Part shown: in pieces, positions 11,225 through 24,001 of the stretch
Layout: each line of letters begins with the position of its first letter
Numbering within the stretch: the stretch's first letter is position 1
Assembly (NCBI RefSeq): GCF_030272615.1
Contig: NC_081412.1
Location: 473,478,157 to 473,542,156 of the forward strand
Direction of reading: 5' to 3'
Source: Cryptomeria japonica
Taxonomy: Eukaryota > Streptophyta > Pinopsida > Cupressales > Cupressaceae
DNA: 64,000 nucleotides
The notes under the pieces: model-generated
What the model saw: only the letters and a program-made list of their open reading frames with translations
The model's database searches: none
What the model was told of the DNA's origin: nothing
Position numbers and translations under genes: made by a program

Positions 11225-11608
11225 GTGAAAATGGTCTTCTCTGGAGGAAGGGTGGGTTAAATGAAATTTTGATGGTTTATATAAGGAAAATACAGGGATC
11301 TTTGGAGCTGGGGGTGTATTCAGAAGAAACAAGGGATTCCTTATTGAAGGGTACAACATGAATCTTGGCAAAGGTTCCAATAATCATGTAGAATCTTATG
11401 TTACTTAGCAAGGTCTTAAGAGACTTAGGGAGAGAAGTTATCAGGATATTATGACCAAAGGGGATTCCACATTGATTGTGAATTGCTTAAATCGAAAAGT
11501 GGGATGCCCATGGGAAATTAGTAGCTTAATTGAAGACAACAAGCATTCGATTAGGAACTTCCCTTGATCTAAATTTTGAAATTTTTTTAGAGAAGGTAAT
11601 AGGGAAAC
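11225..11608 (+). pseudogene. LINE-type RNase H domain, 5' part, interrupted by a LARD element
   Basis: In one frame the plus strand gives a plant non-LTR RNase H (RVT_3 type). The order is an EGWVK segment, NFDG with the first catalytic Asp at 11271-11273, GAGGVFRRNKG, LGKGSNNHVES with the catalytic Glu at 11391-11393, and KGDSTLIV with the next Asp at 11463-11465. The FREGNR motif ends the fragment. It is a pseudogene: TGA at 11262-11264 replaces the tryptophan usual before NFDG, TAG lies at 11406-11408, and more stops follow. The 12.27-kb LTR element is inserted inside the GNR codon run. The frame resumes at 23884 once one copy of the GAAAC target duplication is removed. Confidence 0.8.
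11604..11608. repeat. Target-site duplication GAAAC (left)
   Basis: GAAAC directly precedes the LTR terminus TGTAATG. The identical pentamer follows the other terminus at 23879-23883. Five bases is the usual length for Gypsy and Copia integrases. Confidence 0.93.
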
Positions 11609-14600
11609 TGTAATGCCCCGCCAGGAAACCCCGAAGGGATAAGCCAAAAATACAAGAATAGAGTGCAAATTTTTTTTTTAAAAAGGTTACAACACATAAG
11701 AAGCAACAAGATATCAAAGATTCAGATTACATAGCGGAAGGCAACAACTAACTCCTAAAGAGTTTCCCAATGAGATTACTTAAATATCACAATTCATTTA
11801 ACTCACACAATTAATCCATTAAGCTGAATATCTTAATAACGAGATAATTCACAATCAGGATAATTTCTTTCAAGGGACTGATATGTAAAACACAAGCAAG
11901 GATTCATCATTAAGATCCATTCATGATTCTCATTCAAGCTTTTCAATTTAAAATTACAAACCATACATCTACATTCTAATACACTAGGATTTCATCATGA
12001 CATAAGAGATCTTTCCAAGCATATTAAATTTTCTTAGCAACAACTGAGTATCATTTATTACTCTAAAATACATTACTCCATATTCCAACTTATTGCATTA
12101 AAGGGATGATTTCACACATGCATTACGATAAATCGCATCTCAACCAATTATGCATTCGATCCACATGGCATTCAAGATAGAACTGAAAATAAGCATTAAT
12201 AGTAATTCCAATTATCCACTTAACCATTTTACATAAATTAATCATACAGGATAAAGCTGAATAAAGGGAACATAAGAGAATACACCACATAACACCATAA
12301 TGATCTCAGAGTTCACCCCTAAAGGGCTACATCTTTGGGTCTGCTCAACTGCAAGACCCCTTCTGATAAATAATAAAGTTACAAATTCAAGAGGTTACAC
12401 CATACAATCCAGCCATCAAGGCGATACATAAACATTATACAAGCGACCACATCGGTCAATAAATACATAAACGATCCTTACAAGGAACAGGATCCAGCTG
12501 AACATAATCAAAGCTAGTAACATAAGAGTCCATGAGAGGATCCATAAAACTGAACCATCACCACCCAAGGGTCTAACATGAAACCGATACTCACAAGGGC
12601 AGCGACAAAGGACGACTCACAAAGGTACTCAAAACAGGACAAGACGACAACACACTAGCGAACGTAGGGACAAGTGTCATCACACAACCTGGTATGGATA
12701 CCATGGCAAGTCTTCATAGGTCCTGGCCCATACACTGGTAACCTTGGCAACCTAATCCGAACTTTCGGCCCATCCAAGCCTCATGTGGACCCACACATCC
12801 TCTCGTGAAGACAAGGAAGATGGTTTGCCATTTTAGGCCTTCTCACAGCATGCCGAATCTATGATAGCATTCATCCCATGTGTGAGGCACATTATCTTAT
12901 TTAGAGATTATTTTCTAATCTACTTAGGTTATCACTTATTAGACTCACTTTCGACGGGTTACCCAGCAGCCACTTTGGGCGCGACCCCCAATCGAAAGCC
13001 ACTTTCCCATACGACACTAGACTAACTCAGACGAACTCAAACCATGGAATACACATGGTAAGACGAACGGAGTTCAAGGAGATACAATCATCAGGTCAAA
13101 CATGACTCAAAGATGAACACTTACTGACGGTACTCAATCTAGAGACCTGACAACTAAGGTCAACCATGAATCATCATTCGACTCACACAAAGAGGATATA
13201 ACCAACTAAGTCAACATCACAATCCATAGACAACTCAAAATTCGAAGACTGAAACAGGTACACCAAGTCAATCCATACGACAGGGTCCTACTAAACAAAG
13301 CAATCTTGCCATTTCATAATTAAAGGCGAATACATAAATTAAACTCACAAGGCAATAATCAGAAAAGACAATATTTTCTCAAATTGATTTAATCATTAAA
13401 CGACAATCAAGTTTTCTACAAGATCTAAAACAACTTACAGTTATCTACCTTATCAAGGGATAAGTCGTTCTTGGTTTTCTAACTCGTTAAAATTCAAAGC
13501 ATAAACAGACATATAAGCCATAATGAGTTTTTAACCAATTCGTATTAATAAAATTCAGACAACCATTAATCAACTGAATAAGACATTTAATCTCCAACAA
13601 AAAACATCATTAACACACTGGTCTAAAACCGACCTCTACAATATCGTATTTCAACGATCTTCCAATAATATATTATTCTCTATTGTCTTTAAACAATACT
13701 ACTTCAGTTAGCCAAGTGCTCTAAACAGCTAGAAGGCAAGATCTAGATTTAATAATCCGAGATCGATCAGAATATAATCAATGATATAAAAATTGCAATA
13801 TTACAGTTGGAAAACTTAATTAGAAGGGGGCAAGGTCTCGAAGTGAAGTTGAGTAATGCTTAATCGATAAACTCCATTATGCAATTAAACAATACCAATT
13901 AACATTTATCTCTTTTATTTTTTTTGCCCCTTAATCATAATTAAAAACTAATTAAAACTCCGCATTAAGATAACATATATTAACATGATATTACTCATCA
14001 TATGTTTTTTTTTGAATGATTAAAAAAAAACATACATAAAAAAAAACATTTATTAAACTATGTTTAACAAAGGAAGACGCATTGGAAAACGCGGGCCGCC
14101 CTAACCCTAGATGCAGGCGGTGGAGGCACTCGGGCGGCGCCCGCGGTGGTGCTCGCAGGTGCCACGGCGCCCTGCGGCCACCATGGCCCCTGCGGCCACC
14201 GCCGTGGGCCGCAGCCACCGCAACCCACACAGTGAGCGGGAGGAAAGAGAGAGAACGCGGCGGAGAAAGGGAAGGATGTGCGGTGAGGGGAGGAGGAGTA
14301 AGGGGCGAGCGGGGGAGAGGGGAGGTGGAGCGGGTGGAGCTCCGCTGCCCGCCTCCAATCCCCAAACCCTCAGCTCGAAGCCATACAAACGTCCAACCCA
14401 AACTCTTAAATCAATAACGCCCACTACTAAAAAAAAATAATAATGTTCAAGGATTAACGCACAGGGATAAACATTGATATTTTACACAGTGCTGCAAACT
14501 TAAAACCCAGTTCGAAAATTACTCCCAAATAATTTTAAAACACACAGTTCTAAAATGGTCACAAACGCCCAGCCGAATATTGCTAACTGGGTTTAAAACG

Positions 14601-15845
14601 CAGAGACCGGGTTTGAACAAAAGCCCAGTTCGATAAAATCCATCATATTTTAAACACACAGTTCGTTTTACTTGCAAAAACCAGAATAACAATAAATGGG
14701 TTCGAATTCCATATATCGATTTACATACCAGAAATCCATTTTCCTAAACTTGGAGATATGGGTTTTACAACATTTCCTCCTAGAACAGCAAACCCCATAA
14801 AAATTTAGAAAAACCAAATGGATAAACAACCCTACCTGATCTCGCATTCCTGGCAAGATCTGACGAAGAATCCAAATCTCCAGCTCCCAAATCCTCCTTC
14901 TTCCTCCAAAATCCTCCAATTCATCTCCAAAATCTCTCCCAAAATGTCCATCCTCTCCAAATTCCCCAAATTTGGGTTATATGGAAGAGTTGACCCAAAA
15001 TCTCTATTTTTGGAATTAAAATTCTTATTTACAAATAATACTCAAAATTTAATTCTTTACAACTATATCAACAATATAACTTGCTTTTCAAATCAAGAAA
15101 CGATTTCTCATTTAATTGAAATTTAATCTTTCTAATTTAATAATTCAACAGAATGTAATTACGTCTATTGCGATAAATACACAACTTTCTTTTTTTTAAC
15201 AGCATATATAAAATGCATTAAATATTCCAATTCTATCATTAAATCAAATTTGCTTCCAATTTAAAATAGGCAATTCATTAACAAAGAAAATCGCATAACG
15301 AAAACCCGTTTAATCTAATCCATTAATCATCAATGCACAAACGCATATTTAAACAAGATGATTACTAAGGACTAATTAGCCAATTTAACCAAACACACCA
15401 GGCACGCAAACCGAGAAGATCAACCAAACAGACGACTCGCAAACCCAAACAAGAAGGGATTACTGACGACGACTGGCGATGCTCACTAGAGCACGACAAA
15501 GGTCAACTAGGGTCTCACGACCACCTAATCGGACTCTAGGGATTAACAAGGGTACACTCAAACCTGCAAAACCAGGTGACGACGAACCTCGCACTCATGC
15601 GACTTCGTACCTGGAATCTCCTGCAACAAAAGATCATACATGCATACATTTATAAAATCTAATGAAAGCGTTAGTCCCATACTAAAATCACGAAATAGGT
15701 ACACTGAATAACCTGCATACAACTAGTGTGAGAACCACATCAATAGCTATGCGTTAAATCCAACATCTGACACTAATCATAATATTACGATAAACTAATC
15801 CAGATTAAACCAAGGTTAGAAGTAGACTAGGGTAGGGGTACTACA
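11609..15845 (-). repeat. LARD 3' LTR (left copy on the plus strand)
   Basis: It begins TGTAATGCCCCGCCAGG and ends GGGGTACTACA on the plus strand. Because the element is in minus orientation, this is the downstream LTR, next to the polypurine tract. It includes a CpG-rich patch at 14085-14375 in otherwise AT-rich DNA. Several overlapping frames of 100-136 codons on both strands of that patch lack any recognisable protein and look like composition artefacts. Confidence 0.95.
14085..14375. other. CpG-rich patch inside the LARD LTR
   Basis: About 290 bases are strongly GC- and CpG-rich (GGCGGCGCCCGCGG, GCGGCCACC repeats), then a purine-rich AGGAAAGAGAGAGAA stretch. The rest of the LTR is AT-rich. 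The same patch lies at 22118-22408. Many LTR-to-LTR differences here are C/T or G/A changes at CpG sites. In element orientation it lies upstream of a sequence resembling a 5' leader with a possible splice donor (GAGATCAG/GTAGGG, about 14838). A promoter/CpG-island role or a captured gene fragment are both possible. Confidence 0.6.
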
Positions 15846-15858
15846 TTCTCCCCCCCTA
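15846..15858 (-). other. LARD polypurine tract
   Basis: The minus-strand reading is AGGGGGGGAGAA directly upstream of the LTR start TGTAGTACC. This is the expected plus-strand primer for the minus-oriented element. Confidence 0.85.
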
Positions 15859-18800
15859 GGTTCCGACTTACTCCTGGAAGTCGTAAGGCTAGATGAAGAA
15901 CATGTCGTACGCATCAGCCCTGAAACTCATTCAACAAAGATCAAATTGCACATAGAAAACTTTCCATAATAAATGAAATATAATTGCAAAATCCTTTACA
16001 AACGCCATTATCCATTGGCAAGATACATCTAAACCATACGTTCCTTAAAGATATTCTAGGAATTATCCACAATCATAGTAGAGAAACAGGAAATTCCGTC
16101 CTTTCATTGTACCAAATTAAAACATTACAAAGAGGTAAACAACAATTACCATGATCATCGATCAAAAATGACAGAAAAACATGCCATAAGATCAATTTTC
16201 CTTTACCAATCCATCTTTATCATAAGATTTTATCAAATAGAACTAACTCAAAACATCGATTACTACAACCAAATTATCTTCCATAAAATAAGAGAAACAT
16301 AAATAACTCAATGGTTACACTTGCCAGGCATAAGATAACCTTTCCAAAGACTATGTCCCATAACATAGTGACAAGCTAACACAATCTACTCCATGATACA
16401 AATAATAACCATCCACATAACTGGAATGCATAACACACAAAGGCCACATGTGAGCATGTTTAATGCTCGGTCAAGGGTAACATGCACGATCAGCATCTCT
16501 ATGCCTGATCTCAGAACAACAATATGATCATAAAAATCCAATATCTCACTCAAAGGCTTGATGGTGCTAGGCACACCATAGCGGTGCTACCTTCCATACA
16601 AGACCTTTGTGAACATCCCTTGTTCGTGTAAGGTGTTTAGCCTCCAAGAGATAGTCACCACACATAGGTAGGTAGTGGATACTAGCTGCATCACAGCCTC
16701 ACATACCCCCATCCTCAAGGTTCCTTGTGTCTACTTCCTCGTATACACTCATCCAAGCCCGTCTCCTACGTTCTTGGAGAGGAATTCACATTGCAACACA
16801 AGACCAGCATACGAAAACAATAATGATAAACCAGTTTAGCCACCAAAGTACAGATGAATAAAGATAATAAATCCTCAATTCCAACAGTAAGGCAAGAAAA
16901 TAATCCGGAATCTCAACACCAAATCAAAGTGCAAAAGATCACAAGATCGTGGCTAAACCTTCAAAATCAAAGTAAAATAAACTGCTGATCCCCAAAGAAA
17001 TATAAAGAATAGCACAATTGCACATTACATCACTACGTGACTAGTAGCTAGCCACCAACGAGGAAGGAAGGAACAATCGTCTAGCTATCCTAGTAGCTCA
17101 TCATGTGGTGTGGCCAAGTCACACATCCACATGGCATGGCAGTGTGCACCTCGACATCACCCCGCATCACGTCGTCACGTGGCATGGCTCTACCCAATAC
17201 CTAGCGGTAGGCCGCATGGAAATGTCTACTACATCCCGCATCGTGTCTCAACACGGCATGGCAATACTCCAAGCGGACAAAGCACGCAATGGACATATCC
17301 CGCATGGCAGTGTACCCCGTGGATAAGGCACGCGCTGGTCACACTCCACATAGCGATGTTCCTAGAAGGATACTCGCCGTAAGTCAGAGGTATACATGAC
17401 TATGGTCTACCCACATGCCTACCAACACATACTAACTGGCAGCACATGCGAATAAACCTACCTTTCATGAAGACAAGGCAACAGATGCTCCAATAGAATC
17501 CAACAATATGCTCAAAAACTGCCATCTATATGCTCAGAAACTGGAGAGGAATCGGCTAACACATATAAACCTATAAATAGATTCATCAAAAGGGAAAGTA
17601 TTGAGTACACCTTGATACAGTTTAGTAGTACAACTATATCATTCCTCGAAGTAGAGAAGCTAAAGTCACTTCGCGCCGACATTACTCGTACGCCAATCCA
17701 TACTATTCAAGGAACGGTTACTTCTAATACTACCCCTTAACATACTGAGTTACCCATAACCCGAGGTTTGGTACTCAATAGGGAAACAATTAAGCAACAT
17801 CACATAAACAGTATGGTTTCCCATACTCATAAGCAACATATCCTCCATGGTTGATTACTTCACCAAACCATGGGCACACAAGATAAGCACTGGTTTCTCA
17901 CAATACACACAATTACACCAACACTGGTTTAGTCACATTACGGGGAATACTTTTCAGTACGCTAACATCTATACAAGGAAGATTCAATTACGCTTTCTAT
18001 ATAAATAACTGAATCAAGTTTACTCTAGATTCAAGTACTGAAATTATTAACAATTCACAATTACATAAGGAAATAACATCATTCCTATAGCTTTCTCGAA
18101 TCTCACTAAGCATTCATAATTAAATTACTAGCTAAGCAAATTCATTTCTACAGCTTAAGACTTTCATCTATCACTATGAAGCCAAAAGCAAACAAACAAT
18201 TTCACATGTTTTATAAACATTCTATTTAAATCAATGCACTCTTTAATATCATTTCTAAAATTTCTTATGATTAGGCAAGGAGAAGGGAAAAAGAGTTTGA
18301 TAGCCAAACTATTTCCTACAGAAACACAAGATCAATCAAGATCACGCTACAATATTAAATTTATCACTTAAGCCTATCATTTCAATTACACGGTTTTCAT
18401 TTCGCTACCGTTTAGAAGGATGAAAATCAACCTAACAAACATTTCCATTAATTTTGGTTGCAACAGGAGGTTCTAGTTTTCCAAACAAAATAGAGATCAA
18501 GAGAAGCAATCTTATAGATAATGCAAGACCTCATAAGAACACTCACTTAAAATAATACAATTTAGACACATGTCATAATTGCAACCTATTAGAAAAGATC
18601 ACATTACGATCAAAGATAAGCAAAGAGCTATTAACCAAATAGAACATATTAATGCATACACATCAAACAAGCTTTTCATTCGCACTTTCTAAACACATTA
18701 AGGTAATTACACATACCCAAAAGCGAGTTCAATGGAGCATTTGCTAAAATAAATCTTCAATCAAATTGGTTTAATAAAACACATAAGACAATCTTTCGGA

Positions 18801-19630
18801 AAACACATTAAACAATCTTTCAGAGAGCACATTAATATTCTCTCGAAGCTATAATAACATGCTCCTTTTAACACTTCTTCTACACACCTAGCAGTTTCAC
18901 ATAATTCCACTATTCGCATAGCAATGCACCTTACTAAGGTAGAATTTAATCATGCTACTCCTACAAGATACACATGGAGAATTCTTTAAACATACACATA
19001 CAGTTTTCTCCCATCACCCAAAATAAATTTTTAAACCCATAGCCCTTTTAATAATCTAAAAACATGAGCGACATAAGGCTCGCACAAGGGTTCAAGAAGT
19101 CACAACCTTTTCTCCCTTGCAACCAAGAAAACTTGAATCAAAGATATTTACTCTTATCCTAATCATTTTAATTTCCAGAAGGAGAGAGAGAAATGGTGAT
19201 AATCATTTAATTTTCTACAAATAAGCATTCAATAATTGCCATACAAGTCCTTCAAGTGGACAACACTAAGCTAGATCATAATCTTTAAACAAACATAATT
19301 CGCACTTTCAGATTCAAGACAAGCACGGACCAATCCAAATGGGTTAGTCTAAAGAGTACAACACTCAATAAGGGAAAGTACACACGACTCTCTTTCAGAA
19401 TAAGAGTAATCGTAGACCAAGACATCCATAAGCAAACAATGCACAAATAAGCACTCAAACACCAACATCAAGAAGGCGAAAACAAGGTGTGAACATACAT
19501 GTTACACACTAGCTAAGGTCTGCTCAATCACTCACATGCAAATGGAGGACAAGCATACACATAAGGTCGATACACCTCACACCAATAGAGGGCACACGCG
19601 ACACCAGAGATCCCAATGTTTACAACATGG
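15859..19630 (-). other. LARD non-coding interior
   Basis: Nearly 3.8 kb carry no long reading frame on either strand and no retroviral motif that I can find. A moderately GC-rich stretch at about 17100-17390 contains irregular repeats around CCCGCATGGCA. Two short overlapping frames there (73 and 90 codons) come from this composition. The remainder is AT-rich. Any function would be as packaging or replication RNA. Confidence 0.8.
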
Positions 19631-19642
19631 GCTCTGATACCA
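19631..19642 (-). other. LARD primer-binding site (tRNA-Met type)
   Basis: The minus strand reads TGGTATCAGAGC, the standard plant initiator tRNA-Met priming sequence, two bases inside the LTR end at 19645. It fixes the element's orientation as minus. Confidence 0.95.
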
Positions 19643-19644
19643 AA

Positions 19645-22600
19645 TGTAATGCCCCGCCAGGAACCCCGAAGGGATAAGCCAAAAATACAAGAATAGAGTG
19701 CAAATTTTTTTTTTTAAAAGGTTACAACACATAAGAAGCAACAAGATATCAAAGATTCAGATTACATAGCGGAAGGCAACAACTAACTCCTAAAGAGTTT
19801 CCCAAAGAGATTACTTAAATATCACAATTCATTTAACTCACACAATTAATCCATTAAGCTGAATATCTTAATAACGAGATAATTCAAAATCAGGATAATT
19901 TCTTTCAAGGGACTGATATGTAAAACACAAGCAAGGATTCATCATTAAGATCCATTCATGATTCTCATTCAAGCTTTTCAATTTAAAATTACAAACCATA
20001 CATCTACATTCTAATACACTAGGATTTCATCATGACATAAGAGATCCTTCCAAGCATATTAAATTTTCTTAGCAACAATTGAGTATCATTTATTACTCTA
20101 AGATACTTTATTCCATATTCCAACTTATTGCATTAAAGGGACGATTTCACACATGCATTACGATAAATCGCATCTCAACCAATTATGCATTCGATCCACA
20201 TGGCATTCAAGATAGAACTGAAAATAAGCATTAATAGTAATTCCAATTATCCACTTAACCATTTTACATAAATTAATCATACAGGATAAAGCTGAATAAA
20301 GGGAACATAAGAGAATACACCACATAACACCATAATGATCTCGGAGTTCACCCCTAAAGGGCTACATCTCTGGGTCTGCTCAACTGCAAGACCCCTTCTG
20401 ATAAATAATAAAGTTACAAATTCAAGAGGTTACACCATACAATCCAGCCATCAAGGCGATACATAAACATTATACAAGCGACCACATCGGTCAATAAATA
20501 CATAAACGATCCTTACAAGGAACAGGATCCAGCTGAACATAATCAAAGCTAATAACATAAGAGTCCATGAGAGCATCCATAAAACTGAACCATCACCACC
20601 CAAGGGTCTAACATGAAACCGATACTCACAAGGGCAGCGACAAAGGACGACTCACAAAGGTACTCAAAACAGGACAAGACAACAACACACTAGCGAACGT
20701 AGGGACAAGTGTCATCACACAACCTGGTATGGATACCATGGCAAGTCTTCATAGGTCCCGGCCCATACACTGGTAACCCTGGCAACCTAATCCGAACTTC
20801 CGGCCCATCCAAGCCTCATGTGGACCCACACATCCTCTCGTGAAGACAAGGAAGATGGTTTGCCATTTCAGGCCTTCTCACAGCATGCCGAATCTATGAT
20901 AGCATTCGTCCCATGTGTGAGGCACATTATATTATTTAGAGATTATTTTCTAATCTACTTAGGTTATCACTTATTAGACTCACTTTCGACGGGTTACCCA
21001 GCAGCCACTTTGGGCACGGCCCCCAATCGAAAGCCACTTTCCCATACGACACTAGACTAACTCAGACGAACTCAAACCACGGAATACACATGGTAAGACG
21101 AACGGAGTTCAAGGAGATACAATCATCAGGTCAAACACGACTCAAAGATGAACACTTACTGACGGTACTCAATCTAGAGACCTGACAACTAAGGTCAACC
21201 ATGAATCATCATTCGACTCACACAAAGAGGATATAACCAACTAAGTCAACATCACAATCCATAGACAACTCAAAATTCGAAGACTGAAACAGGTACACCA
21301 AGTCAATCCATATGACAGGGTCCTACTAAACAAAGCAATCTTGCCATTTCATAATTAAAGGCGAATACAGAAATTAAACTCACAAGGCAATAATCAGAAA
21401 AGACAATATTTTCTCAAATTGATTTAATCATTAAACGACAATCAAGTTTTCTACAAGATCTAAAACAACTTACAGTTATCTACCTTATCAAGGGATAAGT
21501 CATTCTTGGTTTTCTAACTCGTTAAAATTCAAAGCATAAACAGACATATAAGCCATAATGAGTTTTTAACCAATTCGTATTAATAAAATTCAGACAACCA
21601 TTAATCAACTGAATAAGACATTTAATCTCCAACAAAAAACATCATTAACACACTGGTCTAAAACCGACCTCTACAATATCGTATTTCAACGATCTTCCAA
21701 TAATATATTATTCTCTATTGTCTTTAAACAATACTACTTCAGTTAGCCAAGTGCTCTAAACAGCTAGAAGGCAAGATCTAGATTTCATAATCCGAGATCG
21801 ATCAGAATATAATCAATGATATAAAAATTGCAATATTACAGTTGAAAAACTTAATTAGAAGGGGGCAAGATCTCGAAGTGAAGTTGAGTAATGCTTAATC
21901 GATAAATTCCATTATGCAATTAAACAATACCAATTAACATTTATCTATTTTTTTTTTTGCCCCCTAATCATAATTAAAAACTAATTAAAACTCCGCATTA
22001 AGATAACATATATTAACATGATATTACTCATCATATGTTTTTTTTTGAATGATTAAAAAAAAACATACATAAAAAAAAACATTTATTAAACTATGTTTAA
22101 CAAAGGAAGATGCATTGGAAAACGCGGGCCGCCCTAACCCTAGATGCAGGTGGTGGAGGCACTTGGGCGGCGCCCGCGGTGGTGCCCGCAGGTGCCACGG
22201 CGCCCTGCGGCCACCGTGGCCCCTGCGGCCACCGCCGTGGGCCGCAGCCACCGCAACCCACACAGCGAGCGCGAGGAAAGAGAGAGAACGCGGCGGAGAA
22301 AGGGAAGGACGTGCGGCGAGGGGAGGAGGAGTAAGGGGCGAGTGGGGGAGAGGGGAGGTGGAGCGGGTGGAGCTCCGCTCCCCGCCTCCAATCCCCAAAC
22401 CCTCAGCTCGAAGCCATACAAACGCCCAGCCCGAACTCTTAAATCAATAACGCCCACTACTAAAAAAAAATAATAATGTTCAAGGATTAACGCACAGGGA
22501 TAAACATTGATATTTTACACAGTGCTGCAAACTTAAAACCTAGTTCGAAAATTACTCCCAAATAATTTTAAAACACACAGTTCTAAAATGGTCACAAATG

Positions 22601-23878
22601 CCCAGCCGAATATTGCTAACTGGGTTTAAAACGCAGAGACCGGGTTTGAACAAAAGCCCAGTTCGATAAAATCCATCATATTTTAAACACACAGTTCGTT
22701 TTACTTGCAAAAACCAGAATAACAATAAATGGGTTTGAATTCCATATATCGATTTACATACCAGAAATCCATTTTCCTAAACTTGGAGATATGGATTTTA
22801 CAACATTTCCTCCTAGAACAACAAACCCCATAAAAATTTAGAAAAACCAAATGGATAAACAACCCTACCTGATCTCGCATTCCTGGCAAGATCTGACGAA
22901 GAATCCAAATCTCCAGCTCCCAAATCCTCCTTCTTCCTCCAAAATCCTCCAATTCATCTCCAAAATCTCTCCCAAAATGTCCATCCTCTCCAAATTCCCC
23001 AAATTTGGGTTATATGGAAGAGTTGACCCAAAATCTCTATTTTTGGAATTAAAATTCTTATTTACAAATAATACTCAAAATTTAATTCTTTACAACTATA
23101 TCAACAATATAACTTGCTTTTCAAATCAAGAAACGATTTCTCATTTAATTGAAATTTAATCTTTCTAATTTAATAATTCAACAGAATGTAATTACGTCTA
23201 TTGCGATAAATACACAACTTTCTTTTTTTTAACAGCATATATAAAATGCATTAAATATTCCAATTCAATCATTAAATCAAATTTGCTTCCAATTTAAAAT
23301 AGGCAATTCATTAACAAAGAAAATCGCATAACGAAAACCCGTTTAATCTAATCCATTAATCATCAATGCACAAACGCATATTTAAACAAGATGATTACTA
23401 AGGACTAATTAGCCAATTTAACCAAACACACCAGGCACGCAAACCGAGAATATCAACCAAACAGACGACTCGCAAACCCAAACAAGAAGGGATTACCGAC
23501 GACGACTGGCGATGCTCACTAGAGCACGACGAAGGTCAACTAGGGTCTCACGACCACCTAATAAGACTCTAGGGATTAACAAGGGTACACTCAAACCTGC
23601 AAAACCAGGTGACGACGAACCTCGCACTCATGCGACTTCGTACCTGGAATCTCCTGCAACAAAAGATCATACATGCATACATTTATAAAATCTAATGAAA
23701 GCGTTAGTCCCATACTAAAATCACGAAATAGGTACACTGAATAACCTGCATACAACTAGTGTGAGAACCACATCAATAGCTATGCGTTAAATCCAACATC
23801 TGACACTAATCATAATATTACGATAAACTAATCCAGATTAAACCAAGGTTAGAAGTAGACTAGGGTAGGGGTACTACA
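19645..23878 (-). repeat. LARD 5' LTR (right copy on the plus strand)
   Basis: This copy is nearly identical to 11609-15845 and has the same ends. In element orientation it is the promoter-bearing LTR. The CpG-rich patch is at 22118-22408. Differences from the other LTR are mostly single transitions plus small changes in A and T runs near 19710 and 21946. Confidence 0.95.
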
Positions 23879-23883
23879 GAAAC
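23879..23883. repeat. Target-site duplication GAAAC (right)
   Basis: It is identical to 11604-11608 and directly abuts the LTR end TACTACA. Confidence 0.93.
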
Positions 23884-24000
23884 TAATGGAATGGTTAATT
23901 ACGGCCCTAGGTATGACACATGGACCTTCTTATTGTTTCCCCACTATTTTCCTATTCTGAAAGATGTTCTCTCTATGAAAAGGGGTAGATTTACCTAAAG
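23884..24000 (+). pseudogene. LINE-type RNase H domain, 3' part
   Basis: Continuing the frame of 11225-11608 across the insertion gives the C-terminal RNase H block: FREGNR on the left flank, then MVNYGPRYDTW here. Plant LINE RNase H domains have a REGN.xAD.LAN.G motif at this place. The last catalytic Asp is replaced by Asn. The frame ends at a stop near 23996. Confidence 0.68.
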
Positions 24001-24001
24001 G

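Larger units (their letters stand above)
11609..23878 (-). mobile_element. Complete LARD-type non-autonomous LTR retrotransposon
   Basis: The element has two direct LTRs (11609-15845 and 19645-23878; 4237 and 4234 bases) with TG...CA ends and a GAAAC target duplication. A tRNA-Met primer-binding site at 19631-19642 and a polypurine tract at 15846-15858 show that it is transcribed from the minus strand. The 3.8-kb interior has no gag, protease, RT, RNase H or integrase, and its longest frames are under about 100 codons. Giant LTRs around a non-coding interior of this size define the LARD class (for example Sukkula of barley and its relatives). It must be mobilised by proteins of another element. 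The LTRs differ at roughly 1.5-2 percent of positions by eye, mostly transitions, so the insertion is moderately young compared with its surroundings. Confidence 0.93.

Noticed and set aside
13991-14440. Four overlapping frames of 105-136 codons on both strands
   Set aside because: They sit in the CpG-rich patch of the LARD LTR, where stops are rare in all frames. No protein family is recognisable, and the same set recurs in the other LTR.
14818-15126. 102-codon plus-strand frame repeated at 22851-23159
   Set aside because: It is antisense to the LARD element and its conservation only reflects the LTR pair. The translation has no domain.
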